A DNA stretch of 64,000 nucleotides from the NCBI RefSeq assembly GCF_007753095.1, contig NZ_CP036348.1:2108001-2172000 (forward strand), read 5' to 3'. The DNA is from Rosistilla carotiformis (lineage in GTDB: Bacteria; Planctomycetota; Planctomycetia; Pirellulales; Pirellulaceae). Shown here piece after piece: positions 53,212 through 63,277 of the stretch; positions within the stretch are counted from its first letter, which is position 1, and the number at the start of each line of letters is the position of its first letter. The notes beneath the pieces were generated by a model that was not told the DNA's origin, did no database searches, and was given only the letters and a program-made list of their open reading frames with translations. The translations under genes were made by a program, and so were the position numbers.

Positions 53212-56200
53212 ATGCGTCCAATCCGAAAATTGCTTGCCGCCAACCGCAGCGAAATCGCCACCCGCGTCTTTCGTAGTGCCCACGAATTGGGAATTCGCAC
53301 CGTCGCCATCTATTCTTACGAAGATCGCTACGCGCTCCATCGCTTCAAGGCTGATGAAGCTTACCAGATCGGCAAGCAGGGCGAGCCGATTCGTTCGTAT
53401 TTGGATATTCCGGCGATCGTGCAGATCTGTTTGACGCACGGCATCGACGCGGTCCACCCCGGATATGGCTTCCTTTCGGAGCGCGCCGATTTTGCGAAGG
53501 CCTTGGAAGATGCTGGCATCACGTTTGTGGGCCCCAGCGTGCATTCGCTGGAAATGCTTGGGGATAAGGTTGCCGCCCGCAAAATCGCTCAACAGGTTGG
53601 CGTTCCCGTGCTCGGCGGCACCAACGAAGCTTTGCGCGACCTCGACGACGCCCTGGAACAAGCTGCCAAGGTGGGGTATCCGGTGATGTTAAAAGCATCC
53701 AAGGGAGGCGGCGGACGCGGGATGCGCATCGTCCGCGGCGAACAGGAACTGGCCGCCAGTTTCGAGCAAGCCCAACGCGAATCGTTGACCGCCTTTGGCA
53801 GCGACGAAGTCTTTGTCGAACGCTTCGTCGAACGCGCGCGGCACATCGAAGTGCAACTGTTAGGGGATCAGCACGGAAATCTATTGCATCTCTACGAACG
53901 AGATTGCAGCGTCCAGCGGCGGCATCAAAAGGTTGTCGAACTGGCTCCCGCCCCCAACCTTGCTCCCGAAACCCGCCAAGCGTTGTGCGACGCGGCGTTG
54001 GCGATCGGAAATCAGGTCGGCTATGAAAACGCGGGTACCGTCGAATTCCTATTGGATGTCGACACGGGCGACTTCTTCTTCATCGAAGTCAATCCGCGGA
54101 TCCAAGTCGAGCACACGGTGACCGAAGAGGTGACGGGGATCGATCTTGTTAAATCGCAGATCATGGTTGCCAGCGGGCTCCCGTTGACCGATCCCGAATT
54201 GGCACTGCCCCCGCAGGAGGAACTGAAAACGATCGGCTTTGCGATGCAATGCCGTGTGACCACCGAAGATCCGGAGAACCAATTCCTGCCCGATTATGGA
54301 CGCATCACCCACTACCGCTCCGCCGGTGGTTTGGGGATTCGCTTGGATGCCGGCAGCGCGTTCAGTGGCGCTGTCGTGAATCCGTTTTACGATTCGATGC
54401 TGGTCAAGGTCTCCGCACGCGGTCGCACTCTGGCCGAATCGGCGTCGCGGATGGAACGCTGTTTACAGGAGTTCCGGATCCGTGGTGTGAAGACGAACAT
54501 TCCGTTTCTGACCCGATTGATCAAAAACGAAAAGTTCCTGTCGGGCAACGCAACGACGCGACTGATCGACACAACCCCCGATTTGTTTCAACTGCCGCGC
54601 CGCCGCGACCGAGCCACCAAGCTGCTAAAGTTCCTAGGTGAAACGATTGTCAACGGCAACCCACTGGTTTTGGATCGGCCCGTGGCAACGCGGCGTGCAC
54701 CGGCCCCGGTTCCCGAGCTACCGGTTGCGGCCAAGCCGCCCGAGGGTTCCCGCGATGTGTTTTTGAAAAGTGGAGTCTCCGGGCTGGTCGATTGGATCAA
54801 TAATCAATCCAGCTTGCTGTTGACCGACACCACGATGCGCGATGCGCATCAATCGCTGTTGGCAACTCGTGTCCGCAGCTTTGACATGCTGCAGATCGCA
54901 CCGGCCTATTCGCACCTGGCTTCGCAATTGTTCTCGCTGGAGATGTGGGGTGGGGCAACGTTCGACACGTCGATGCGGTTCCTGAACGAATGCCCCTGGA
55001 ACCGCTTGGTCGATCTGCGGGCGGCGGTCCCCAATATCTTGTTCCAAATGTTGTTGCGAGCTTCCAACGCCGTGGGCTACACGAACTACCCCGACAACGT
55101 CGTGCGATTGTTCGTCAAAGAAGCTGCCGCCGCGGGGATGGATGTCTTCCGTGTTTTCGACGCATTGAATTGGGTGCCGAACATGCGCGTGGCGATGGAC
55201 GCGGTGATCGATGCTGGGGGAATCTGCGAGGCGTCGATCTGTTACACCGGCGACATCCAGAACCCCAAGCGAACGAAGTATTCGTTGAACTACTACGTCG
55301 ACCTAGCCAAGGAACTGGAAAAGCTGGGGGCGCATCTGCTGGCGATCAAGGATATGGCGGGTTTGTTGAAGCCACAGGCCGCGCGGACGCTGGTCAAAGC
55401 GCTTCGTGAGAACGTGGGAATTCCGATTCACTTCCACACGCACGATACCGGCGGGATCCAGGGGGCTTCAATTTTGGCGGCCGCCGATGAGGGACTGCAG
55501 ATCGCCGACGCCGCGTTGGCGCCGCTGTCGGGGGGAACGTCACAGGTGAATCTGAACACGCTGGTCGAAGCGTTTCGAAACACGCCGCGAGAAAGCTCCC
55601 TTTCGACCGAAGCGTTGACGTCGTTGGCCACCTACTGGCAGGCGGCGCGCGAATTTTACACGCCTTTCGAAAGCTTGGTGCTACCGGCGACCGGCGATCT
55701 CTACGAACATGAGATGCCCGGCGGGCAATACACCAACCTCTTTCAACAGGCCCGCGCCTTGGGACTCAGCGATCGATGGGCTGAAGTCTGCAAAACTTAT
55801 GCCGCGTGCAACACATTGTTAGGGGATATCGTCAAGGTTACTCCCACTTCCAAAGCCGTTGGCGATCTGGCGCTATTCATGGTCGCCAATGAATTGACCG
55901 CCGCGGATGTGTTGCAATCGGACAAACCGATCGCTTTCCCGGCGTCCGTCGTCGATCTGGTTGGTGGCCGGATGGGGCAACCGCCGGGTGGCTTCCCGCA
56001 GCGGATGATCGATGTGGTGCTACAGGGAGAAACTCAGGTGACCGGCCGCCCCGGCGAATCGATGCCCCCGGCGGACGTTGCGGCTGCCAAGGCGGAGGCC
56101 GAATCACTGGTCGGCAGCGATGCCGATCGCTACGCCGCGTCGATGCTGCTGTACCCCAAGGTGTTTAGCGATTATGCGAAGTATCGCGACGAGTATGGAA

Positions 56201-56655
56201 ATGTCAGCAATATCCCGACTCCAAATTTCTTTTATGGGCAACAACCCGGTGAAGAGATCGCTGTCGATATCGAGCCTGGCAAGCGTTTGATCGTGAAATA
56301 TTTGGCTACCGGCCAACCGCATCCCGATGGGCACCGCACGGTCTTCTTTGAACTCAACGGCCAACCCCGAGAGATCGAAGTGATCGACAAGGCGTTGGAA
56401 CCGGAGAACGCCAAAGCGGTCAAAGCCGACCCCAGCGATTCGGCTCAAATAGCGGCGAACATGCCGGGGATGGTGGTCAGTGTCGCCGTTGCCGAGGGGG
56501 ACAAGGTTCAAGCGGGACAGAAACTGTTGGTGCTGGAAGCGATGAAAATGGAAACGACGATTTCCGCCCCCCATAAAGGTTTGGTTAAGAAGCTGGTGGT
56601 GAAGCCGGGGAGTCAGGTCGACACCGGCGATCTAGTGGTTATCTTGGACAGTTAA
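53212..56655 (+). CDS. pyc: Pyruvate carboxylase
   Basis: This 1147-residue biotin enzyme converts pyruvate to oxaloacetate. The biotin-carboxylase part (1-450) opens K-L-L-A-A-N-R-S-E-I-A, with the ATP-binding G-G-G-G-R-G-M near 167 and E-V-N-P-R-I-Q-V-E-H near 290. The carboxyltransferase (about 530-800) has D-T-T-M-R-D-A-H-Q-S near 540 and H-T-H-D near 743. The PYC/OADA tail domain follows at about 820-1010. The biotinyl domain is at the end, with the biotin lysine in E-A-M-K-M-E-T (Lys1112). All four parts of the single-chain enzyme are present. It starts with ATG 53212 and is monocistronic, with a terminator downstream. Confidence 0.97.
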   Translation: MRPIRKLLAANRSEIATRVFRSAHELGIRTVAIYSYEDRYALHRFKADEAYQIGKQGEPIRSYLDIPAIVQICLTHGIDAVHPGYGFLSERADFAKALEDAGITFVGPSVHSLEMLGDKVAARKIAQQVGVPVLGGTNEALRDLDDALEQAAKVGYPVMLKASKGGGGRGMRIVRGEQELAASFEQAQRESLTAFGSDEVFVERFVERARHIEVQLLGDQHGNLLHLYERDCSVQRRHQKVVELAPAPNLAPETRQALCDAALAIGNQVGYENAGTVEFLLDVDTGDFFFIEVNPRIQVEHTVTEEVTGIDLVKSQIMVASGLPLTDPELALPPQEELKTIGFAMQCRVTTEDPENQFLPDYGRITHYRSAGGLGIRLDAGSAFSGAVVNPFYDSMLVKVSARGRTLAESASRMERCLQEFRIRGVKTNIPFLTRLIKNEKFLSGNATTRLIDTTPDLFQLPRRRDRATKLLKFLGETIVNGNPLVLDRPVATRRAPAPVPELPVAAKPPEGSRDVFLKSGVSGLVDWINNQSSLLLTDTTMRDAHQSLLATRVRSFDMLQIAPAYSHLASQLFSLEMWGGATFDTSMRFLNECPWNRLVDLRAAVPNILFQMLLRASNAVGYTNYPDNVVRLFVKEAAAAGMDVFRVFDALNWVPNMRVAMDAVIDAGGICEASICYTGDIQNPKRTKYSLNYYVDLAKELEKLGAHLLAIKDMAGLLKPQAARTLVKALRENVGIPIHFHTHDTGGIQGASILAAADEGLQIADAALAPLSGGTSQVNLNTLVEAFRNTPRESSLSTEALTSLATYWQAAREFYTPFESLVLPATGDLYEHEMPGGQYTNLFQQARALGLSDRWAEVCKTYAACNTLLGDIVKVTPTSKAVGDLALFMVANELTAADVLQSDKPIAFPASVVDLVGGRMGQPPGGFPQRMIDVVLQGETQVTGRPGESMPPADVAAAKAEAESLVGSDADRYAASMLLYPKVFSDYAKYRDEYGNVSNIPTPNFFYGQQPGEEIAVDIEPGKRLIVKYLATGQPHPDGHRTVFFELNGQPREIEVIDKALEPENAKAVKADPSDSAQIAANMPGMVVSVAVAEGDKVQAGQKLLVLEAMKMETTISAPHKGLVKKLVVKPGSQVDTGDLVVILDS

Positions 56656-57029
56656 AACGACTGGATATCCGCAGGGGGCGTCGACCGACACCACCTTGAT
56701 GGTGCGGTTTTTTTGGATTGTGACGCCTATACGGGTGATAGCAGCCCCCGCTGGCAGGCGGGGCAGGACAATTAAATACTGGATATTCCGTGGACAAGTG
56801 TGGTGTCGTTAGACGTTATTGTCCTTGCGACCGGTTTGGCCGCCCCGATTTGGCAACTTTTGATCGCTTTGTTAGTTCGCAATAGTGAAATTATTCCATT
56901 TCGGGTAGAATAGGTGGAGTTTACAAAGGTATGGATTGTTGGTTGTGGCGTTCACAATCGCGGCTTCTCGGTTTGCGAGTTCGCAGATAAAACACTTGGG
57001 TTCGAAAAAGACAGTCTCCCCGAGAACAG
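56656..57029. other. Intergenic region before the ECF sigma gene
   Basis: About 370 bases; apart from the pyc terminator no gene is supported. AT-rich sequence around 56878-56920 is where the promoter of the sigma/kinase pair would be expected. Confidence 0.55.
56685..56714 (+). terminator. Intrinsic terminator after pyc
   Basis: CCGACACC (from 56685) pairs with GGTGCGG (56701-56707) with one bulged base, and is followed by a run of seven T residues. It is about 30 bases past the pyc stop codon. Confidence 0.75.
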
Positions 57030-57596
57030 ATGGAAAATGCAACCGACCAGCTTCTGAAGTCACAGCGTGCCAAGGGGAACCCTAAGGCAGAGGGGCTATT
57101 CACGCTCGTCTACGACGATTTAATTCGTTTGGCGGGCAGTTACCTGCGTGACGAACCCGACCGCGACAAGCTGAGTGCCACGTCGTTGGTGCACGAAGCC
57201 TATTTCCGGATGATCGATCAGAGTCGCGTGGATTGGGCCGGCAAGACGCATTTCTTTGCGATTGGTGCACGGGTGATGCGGCGAATCCTTGTCGATCATG
57301 CGCGACGTGTCCATGCTCAAAAACGAGGTGGCGAATGGTCACGGATCGAACTGGATGACGTTTCGACATTTTCAATGGAACGCGATGCCGACGTCTTGGC
57401 GTTGGATGACCTGCTGGAAACCTTGGCCGGGCTGGATCCCACGCAAGCCCGGATCGTCGAGATGCGTTTTTTCGGCGGGATGACGATGAAAGAAATTGCC
57501 GGCGCGTTGCAAATGGGACTTCGCACGGTCGAGAAAGAGTGGGCGATGGCCCGCGCTTGGCTTAGGAACACGCTCGATGAGGACGCACGCGAATGA
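57030..57596 (+). CDS. ECF sigma factor (planctomycete-type)
   Basis: This 188-residue RNA polymerase sigma-70-like factor lacks regions 1 and 3, as extracytoplasmic-function sigmas do. Region 2 is present (V-Y-D-D-L-I-R-L-A, D-K-L-S-A-T-S-L-V-H-E-A-Y-F-R-M-I). Region 4 ends with E-M-R-F-F-G-G-M-T-M-K-E-I-A-G-A-L and T-V-E-K-E-W-A-M-A-R-A-W-L, typical of the planctomycete ECF group linked to Ser/Thr kinases. Its stop overlaps the start of the kinase gene in an ATGA, so the two are made together and the kinase probably controls the sigma by phosphorylation, which is known for this group but not shown here. Confidence 0.93.
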   Translation: MENATDQLLKSQRAKGNPKAEGLFTLVYDDLIRLAGSYLRDEPDRDKLSATSLVHEAYFRMIDQSRVDWAGKTHFFAIGARVMRRILVDHARRVHAQKRGGEWSRIELDDVSTFSMERDADVLALDDLLETLAGLDPTQARIVEMRFFGGMTMKEIAGALQMGLRTVEKEWAMARAWLRNTLDEDARE

Positions 57597-59893
57597 CGCC
57601 GGAGCGCTACGCACGCGTCAAAGAGATTTTTCTTGCTGTAGAAAGCGTGCCCCTCGATAGCCAAATGGCTCAACTCGATTCGCTCTGTGGCGAGGATACG
57701 GCACTTCGCAGCGACGTGCTGGACTTGTTAAAGCACCACGACTCCGAAGCGGCCACGCGGGAAGGGCAGACGGCGTTTCATCCGCAATCCTCGCAAACGA
57801 TTGTCAACGATGCAGCGGTGCTGGCGCGGATGCGTCCCAATAAACCGTCGGTCACCAGTTGGGTGAAATCACGTTTACACCGCTCGCCACGCCCTGCGAT
57901 CTTTCTTCTGACATGCCTCGTCTCCCTGTTTGTCGCGTGGTTGATCGACCGCGGTGTCCGCCGCTACTCGATCGATTTTGAACGAGCCGCATTGCGTTCC
58001 AACGTCAAATCGGCAACCGCAGGAGTCCAGCAGTGGGCGACGCAGCTGAAGACCGATGGCAAGCTTTGGGGGCGCGATCCCGATCTCGTAAACATCGCCC
58101 AAGACTATTCCGAATTGGGGCCTTCTCCGACACGAGATCAGCTATTAGACAGTCCACTTCCCGACCGGCTGCGCGATCGCGCTGCCACGTTATTCGGCGA
58201 CGAAGTGCAATACGCGCTGTGGAACCCCCAGGGGGTAACCTTGGCTAGTTCGCAGGCGGACCGTGGCGATATTGGCAAACACATGCCTCCCGAGTCGATG
58301 ATCGAACTGGGCCGCGCCCTCAATGGAACGGTTCAGATCCAATTCCCAACGGCGACTTCCGCCGGCACGTCGGACAGCGATTCCGAGTCGTCGGCACGGA
58401 TGTGGATCTCGTTTCCGATCGACGCCTCGGGGGCCAGCCCCAAGGCGGTGCTTCGCGTGCGCGATCCGAATTGGTTGCGGTACTTCCAGGCGTTTTTTGA
58501 AAAACAAAACGTCGGCACGTCAGCGGACACGTTTTGTATCGATCGCAACGCAAACATGCTGATGCGATCGCGGTACCAGAACCGCTGGGCCGAACTGGGG
58601 ATCATCGACACATCCGACGGGTCCAATCGATTTGTCCGTGTGGTCGATCCGGGGGGCAATCTGGCCAATGGATACCATTCCGAACGACCGCGTCAAATGT
58701 TGCCACTAACCGAAGCGGCGGCTCGGGTGACCGTTGGCGAAGATGGTTCGAATATCGAAGGCTATCGCGACATTCACGGCGAATGGGTGGTTGGAGCCTG
58801 GCGTTGGATTCCCGAACTGGAGCTCGGGATCATCAGCGAAATGGCGTTCGGCGATGCCTACGCGTTTTCGCGGAAGATGCGGTATGGTCTTGCCGCGATG
58901 CTGCTGCTGCCATTGGGCCTGACGGCGCTGCCATGGTTTGGCATCGGCTTATTTGGCCCCCGCCAATTTTCGACCGATTCGAAAATGCAACAGGTCGGAG
59001 CCTATGAGTTACTCGAGAAGATTGGCGAAGGGGGAATGGGGTATGTCTATCGTGCGCGGCACTCGCTGCTGAAGCGCGCCAGCGCCGTCAAGATCTTAAG
59101 GCCCGACCGCTTGACCATGGTGGACGTTGGGCGATTTGATCGCGAAGTTAAACTGGCGGCCCAGTTGACCAGCCCCCACACGATCCGGATCCTCGATTAC
59201 GGTCGCACCGACGACGGTTTGATCTACTTTGCGATGGAGTATCTCGATGGTTTGACCCTCAGCACGGTCATCCTCCGCAGCGGTTCGTTGCCCACCAGCC
59301 GGGTGTTGCATTTTTTGATCCAGCTGTGCAAATCGATCGAAGAGGCGCACACTGCGGGGCTGATCCATCGCGACATCAAGCCCGAAAACATCATCATCAC
59401 GCGGCGGGGAAACGAACCCGATTGGCTCATCCTGTTCGATTTCGGTTTGGCAAAATCGGTTGCCCCCAACAGTAGAGAATTCCGCACGCGGGAGACGATC
59501 TGGGCCGGAACGCCGATGTTCATGTCTCCTGAGCGCGTTCGCACTCCCGCCGCCGTCGACCCACGAATGGATGTCTACGCAATTGGCGCGGTCGGCTACT
59601 TCATGTTGACCGGCCGGCCACCGTTCACGACAGCAAATCCCGAGATGATTTTTGAGCAGGTCTTGGGCGTGATGCCGCTGCCGCCAAGTCAAGCCGGTGC
59701 AACCATTTCGGTTCCGGCGTTGGATGCGATCGTCATGCGATGTCTTGCCAAGTCGCCCGACGATCGCCCCGACAACGCCGCTCAGCTTCGCGCTCGGCTG
59801 GAAGAACTCGCCGCCAAGCACCCCTGGACAGCAGAGGAAGCGAATGCCTGGTGGCGTGCGAATTCGCAGCCCAAATCTTCGTCTGCCAACTAG
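57593..59893 (+). CDS. Membrane-bound Ser/Thr protein kinase with extracytoplasmic sensor
   Basis: This 766-residue protein has a short cytoplasmic N terminus and a first membrane helix at about 101-119. A large periplasmic sensor part follows at about 125-428 (Y-R-D-I-H-G-E-W-V-V-G-A-W-R-W near 395, a Cache/dCache-like feature), then a second helix at about 429-452. The C-terminal cytoplasmic kinase runs from about 471: I-G-E-G-G-M-G-Y-V-Y near 477, A-V-K-I-L near 498, the catalytic H-R-D-I-K-P-E-N (Asp594) and D-F-G (about 616). The active residues are present, so it should be active. The kinase follows the sensor rather than preceding it as in PknB. It overlaps the ECF sigma gene by four bases. 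Confidence 0.9.
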   Translation: MTPERYARVKEIFLAVESVPLDSQMAQLDSLCGEDTALRSDVLDLLKHHDSEAATREGQTAFHPQSSQTIVNDAAVLARMRPNKPSVTSWVKSRLHRSPRPAIFLLTCLVSLFVAWLIDRGVRRYSIDFERAALRSNVKSATAGVQQWATQLKTDGKLWGRDPDLVNIAQDYSELGPSPTRDQLLDSPLPDRLRDRAATLFGDEVQYALWNPQGVTLASSQADRGDIGKHMPPESMIELGRALNGTVQIQFPTATSAGTSDSDSESSARMWISFPIDASGASPKAVLRVRDPNWLRYFQAFFEKQNVGTSADTFCIDRNANMLMRSRYQNRWAELGIIDTSDGSNRFVRVVDPGGNLANGYHSERPRQMLPLTEAAARVTVGEDGSNIEGYRDIHGEWVVGAWRWIPELELGIISEMAFGDAYAFSRKMRYGLAAMLLLPLGLTALPWFGIGLFGPRQFSTDSKMQQVGAYELLEKIGEGGMGYVYRARHSLLKRASAVKILRPDRLTMVDVGRFDREVKLAAQLTSPHTIRILDYGRTDDGLIYFAMEYLDGLTLSTVILRSGSLPTSRVLHFLIQLCKSIEEAHTAGLIHRDIKPENIIITRRGNEPDWLILFDFGLAKSVAPNSREFRTRETIWAGTPMFMSPERVRTPAAVDPRMDVYAIGAVGYFMLTGRPPFTTANPEMIFEQVLGVMPLPPSQAGATISVPALDAIVMRCLAKSPDDRPDNAAQLRARLEELAAKHPWTAEEANAWWRANSQPKSSSAN

Positions 59894-60099
59894 CCGGTGC
59901 GCCAAATTTCCGCTCTCCCGCTATCTGCAAATCGGTGCCTTCACCTCCATCGCGACACAGAGTTCGGGAGTGACGATTGGCTCGCTGGCTATGCGGAACA
60001 GAGAACCATCGAGGCGACCAACCGGCGGTAGGCGATAGTGCCCCCCCCTTGCTGCCAACGGAAACTGCAACCGACCGCCCCCCGGAAAAGACCGCAGAA

Positions 60100-61044
60100 C
60101 TAATCTTGGCTTCCACCTTTTTTAACCGCGACCCGCAGCTTCGCGCTACGGGCCCTCGGGTTTTCGGCGTTCTCGCGATCGGAAGCCAGAAGGGGCTTGC
60201 GAGTCAGGATCTCGAGATCATCCGCTTCGCGAAATGCGTATTTAACAATCCGGTCTTCGAGTGAATGGAAGCTAATCACGGCGAGCCGCCCGCCCGGTCG
60301 GAGGCAGCCCGGCAGGTCTTCCAACGCCTGTTTAACGATCCGCAACTCATGATTGACAGCGATCCGCAATGCTTGAAAAGTGCGAGTGGCCGGATCGATT
60401 CGATGGTTCTTGCTGCGAGGGACGCAGCTGCGGACGAGCGTTGCCAATTCATCCGCGGTGGTCACGGCGCGGCGTTCTTTGCGGCGTTCGACAATCCGCC
60501 GGGCGATCCGCCGGCTGCAACGCTCTTCACCAAACTGATAGATCAGGTCGGCAATCTCTTTCTCGGGCAAACGCAACAACAAATCGCGAGCTGCTTCGCC
60601 GCTGGTCGGGTCGAAGCGAAGGTCCAGGTCGCCGCTGGTTTGGTAACTGAAGCCGCGCGCAGGATCGTTCAATTGATCGCTCGATAAACCTAGATCCAAC
60701 AGGATCCCGTCGACCCCATCGAGGCCCCGTTCTTGTAGCACTTGCGGGATGCGATGGTAGCTGTCGTTGATCAGTTCGATTTGCGGCAACGGTGTTCCCG
60801 CGATTTCGGGGCCGGGCAACGCGTCACGCCACTGGGCCCCGTATTGATGAATCGCATGGGGATCGCGATCCATCCCGATCAGCATGCCGCCAGGCGAGAT
60901 CCGCGGCACGATCAATCGGGCGTGCCCACCGCCGCCAAAAGTACCGTCGATGATCGTTTTGCCGGGGGCGAGGTCCAGGCCTTCGATGACTTCCGACGGG
61001 AGAACCGGCACGTGCATGCTGGTGGAGGAATCGGAATCAGTCAT
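60100..61044 (-). CDS. rsmH: 16S rRNA (cytosine(1402)-N(4))-methyltransferase
   Basis: This 314-residue SAM-dependent enzyme methylates the N4 of C1402 in 16S rRNA. It opens M-H-V-P-V-L-P-S-E-V-I-E-G-L, and the SAM loop is D-G-T-F-G-G-G-G-H-A near residue 35. G-I-L-L-D-L-G-L-S-S-D-Q-L lies near 113, and the family end block has S-F-H-S-L-E-D-R-I-V-K near 265. RsmH often heads the cell-division (dcw) cluster, but no ftsL, ftsI or mur gene is next to it here, and no mraZ was found. ATG 61044 was preferred over a TTG two codons upstream. A run of stem-loops lies upstream of its start. Confidence 0.96.
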   Translation of the reverse strand: MTDSDSSTSMHVPVLPSEVIEGLDLAPGKTIIDGTFGGGGHARLIVPRISPGGMLIGMDRDPHAIHQYGAQWRDALPGPEIAGTPLPQIELINDSYHRIPQVLQERGLDGVDGILLDLGLSSDQLNDPARGFSYQTSGDLDLRFDPTSGEAARDLLLRLPEKEIADLIYQFGEERCSRRIARRIVERRKERRAVTTADELATLVRSCVPRSKNHRIDPATRTFQALRIAVNHELRIVKQALEDLPGCLRPGGRLAVISFHSLEDRIVKYAFREADDLEILTRKPLLASDRENAENPRARSAKLRVAVKKGGSQD

Positions 61045-61854
61045 GAGCAATCAAAGGGCTGCGAAAACGTGGAAAGAAGGCGTCGAATCATCTCAGGGAT
61101 GATATCCCATCGAGCGAGCTAGGGGGACGCGAACGAGGGTGAGGAAGCAAAGTCCGCAAGAAAAGCGATGAAAGCAAGCCTGACCGGGGCACGTCCATGT
61201 GCCCGGAAGGTCAAGACTTGCACGGTGGACAACCGAAGTTGTTCACCGCGCGGTCGCGACTGTACACATCCTGTCTACAGTCCATGGACTCTTTCTTCAA
61301 TATTTCAGACGTTGGCGATTCTGCGAATCGCCAATTGCCTGACGCATCGTGCCGTCAGCCAGTGGCCGTTGGCTGACCGCGTGTCCGAATCCATGCAAGG
61401 CGTTCCTCGCGGAAGGAGGATCGTGGTGCGGATTGGCACCCCATGGACCCGAATTCGGCTCGACATCACATCGATTTATTCGTGCCTTCTAAGGCGTCAT
61501 CCGCTATTTGTTCCGTTTTTTGTCGGGCTTCATCGCGATTCCACGTCAAAGCCTTCGCCCACCGCCAATCTTTGGGGTGTGCGTCGCCCAACAGCATAAT
61601 CTCTGATGTCTTGCCTGACAGGGTCATGTGCGCATCTTGCAATCGATTTCGTCCCTTCAATGCGAGCGTAAGACAGGTTCCGTGAAGGTCTTACGTCGCG
61701 ATACGTGACCACCACAGAATACCGATCCCCGTCCCGCGGTCAACCAAATCCTAGTAGAAAACACCGCGACCGAAGGCGTGCTAGCAAACTTAGGTCATTA
61801 CCTGACAAGCACTTCCGGACGCGGAATTTTTTCCCAGCCCCGATCCGACACCGC
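61045..61854. other. Long upstream region of rsmH with several hairpins
   Basis: About 810 bases without a convincing gene; frames near 61168-61600 and 61443-61685 give basic or Ser-rich translations of no known kind. It contains the structured stretch described separately. Confidence 0.55.
61181..61377. ncRNA. Candidate structured RNA (tandem stem-loops)
   Basis: Four clear stem-loops follow each other. 61181-61213: TGACC and GGGCAC arms closed by their complements. 61223-61248: an 11-bp stem with one G-T pair and a CGAA loop. 61312-61334: a perfect 9-bp stem, TTGGCGATT with its complement, five-base loop. 61354-61377: a perfect 8-bp stem, GTCAGCCA with its complement. Such clustering suggests a non-coding RNA or a structured leader; strand and boundaries cannot be fixed and no known RNA family was matched. 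Confidence 0.35.
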
Positions 61855-62967
61855 TTAGGGATTCGCAGCGAGGCTTTCGTAAAGTTCCCGATAACGATCG
61901 ACCATGGCGGAAACCGAGAACAACGAGTCCGCCCTAACCTTATTGCTGCCAACAACTTCCGACCGAAGTTCCGATTCGGCCAGCAGCGCCGAGAGCTTGC
62001 GACAGAGCGCATCGGTATCACCAAAAGAAACGATTTGTGGTTCGATCATTTCCCCTAGCAGCTCGCGAACCCCCTCTGCATCGCTGGCAACCACGGGAAG
62101 ATTCGCCGCCATCGATTCCATTACGACGTTCGGCATCCCCTCGTAGCGACTAGGCAGCACCAACACCTTGGCAGCGACCATCAACGGGGCGATCTCTGCC
62201 TGCAACGGCATTAAGGCCGTGCGTCCTGCCGGCAGCTTCGCCAACTCGGATTCCACCATCGCTTGCCACGGCCCGGATCCGACGATCACCAACGCAGCTC
62301 GGGGATTTTCAGACAGCAGTCTCGGGGCGGCTTCCATCAGCCAATCCGTACCCTTCTGGGGGTGCAGACGCCCCACATACAAAATGACATCGGCCTCCGT
62401 CGCGATGCCCAGCGTTCCCCAGTCGATCGGTGCGGCTTGTGAAAACCGGCTGCCATCGACGCCGTTGGGGATCGTCAGCAGGGCGGTCTGGGGGCTGGCC
62501 AAGTGCTGTCTCGCAAAATCTTCCACGGCTTGGCTGACGCAGACGATCGCCTGCATCCGCCGCGTTGCGAGCCGTTCCAGCCACAAACGGGCTCGGTTAG
62601 GCTGCGCGACCCGCACACCACCGACGCGCAAAGCAATCCCCGCACGCGCTGCGGTCCAGATGCCGAGAACATTGGCATGGAATAAGAACGTCTGGACCAG
62701 ATCGGGGCGATCCTCGGCAAATAGCCGTCGCAGCCGCAGGATCGCTTGTGGAAACGCCCATACCGAACGGCAGCCGAGCGAGCGAACTTCGACCTGGGCA
62801 GCTCGCAGACGTCGCAACAGCTGATCCTGAGGCGGCGAATCGGCCAACACATCCAGCGAGATCACTCGCACTTGGGCTCCCCGCTCAGCCAGCCCGATCG
62901 CCAGTTCGGTTAACTGACGTTCGGCGCCGCCAATAAACAATTCGGTAATCACCAGATCGATCCGCAT
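61855..62967 (-). CDS. Glycosyltransferase family 4
   Basis: This 370-residue retaining GT-B glycosyltransferase has an N-terminal domain that opens M-R-I-D-L-V-I-T-E-L-F-I-G-G-A-E-R-Q-L (the G-G-A-E typical of GT4). The C-terminal sugar-nucleotide domain has L-Y-V-G-R-L-H-P-Q-K-G near residue 195 and the E-x7-E motif E-G-M-P-N-V-V-M-E near 275, which binds the donor. Usual roles are lipopolysaccharide, capsule or other surface-glycan synthesis. It starts with ATG 62967-62965. There are no other glycan genes beside it; the nearest are the polysaccharide-export pair 14 kb away. Confidence 0.93.
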   Translation of the reverse strand: MRIDLVITELFIGGAERQLTELAIGLAERGAQVRVISLDVLADSPPQDQLLRRLRAAQVEVRSLGCRSVWAFPQAILRLRRLFAEDRPDLVQTFLFHANVLGIWTAARAGIALRVGGVRVAQPNRARLWLERLATRRMQAIVCVSQAVEDFARQHLASPQTALLTIPNGVDGSRFSQAAPIDWGTLGIATEADVILYVGRLHPQKGTDWLMEAAPRLLSENPRAALVIVGSGPWQAMVESELAKLPAGRTALMPLQAEIAPLMVAAKVLVLPSRYEGMPNVVMESMAANLPVVASDAEGVRELLGEMIEPQIVSFGDTDALCRKLSALLAESELRSEVVGSNKVRADSLFSVSAMVDRYRELYESLAANP

Positions 62968-63277
62968 CCCTCCCCCTTCTTCAATTCAGTTCGATGGATT
63001 CACTGGAGCAGCGATCGGTAAGGGAAAGGACCTGCGATTCATAAGTGTCTTGAGCTTAGTAGCAATCGATTCGCGGAGCAATCAAGCGCATGACACGGAT
63101 CGATCCGCGGCGGCATTCCACTAGGACAGCCTTCGACAGCGCGTCGGGCGGCCCGCCTCGTGGATCGATCGACGGGGACCATCGATTGGCACGGCCGTTA
63201 AATGTCGGGCAGCTTGGAAGAAAATGAGCCGCACGGTAGGATGGTTCCAACGACCCGCAAATCCGTGCCCGCATTTA
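62968..63277. other. Divergent intergenic region
   Basis: 310 bases between the glycosyltransferase gene and the isochorismatase-like gene. No gene, hairpin or repeat of note. Confidence 0.6.

Noticed and set aside
61141-61160. String similar to the conserved GAGGAAAGTCCG region of RNase P RNA
   Set aside because: The match is broken by an insertion and no other RNase P core element could be found nearby.
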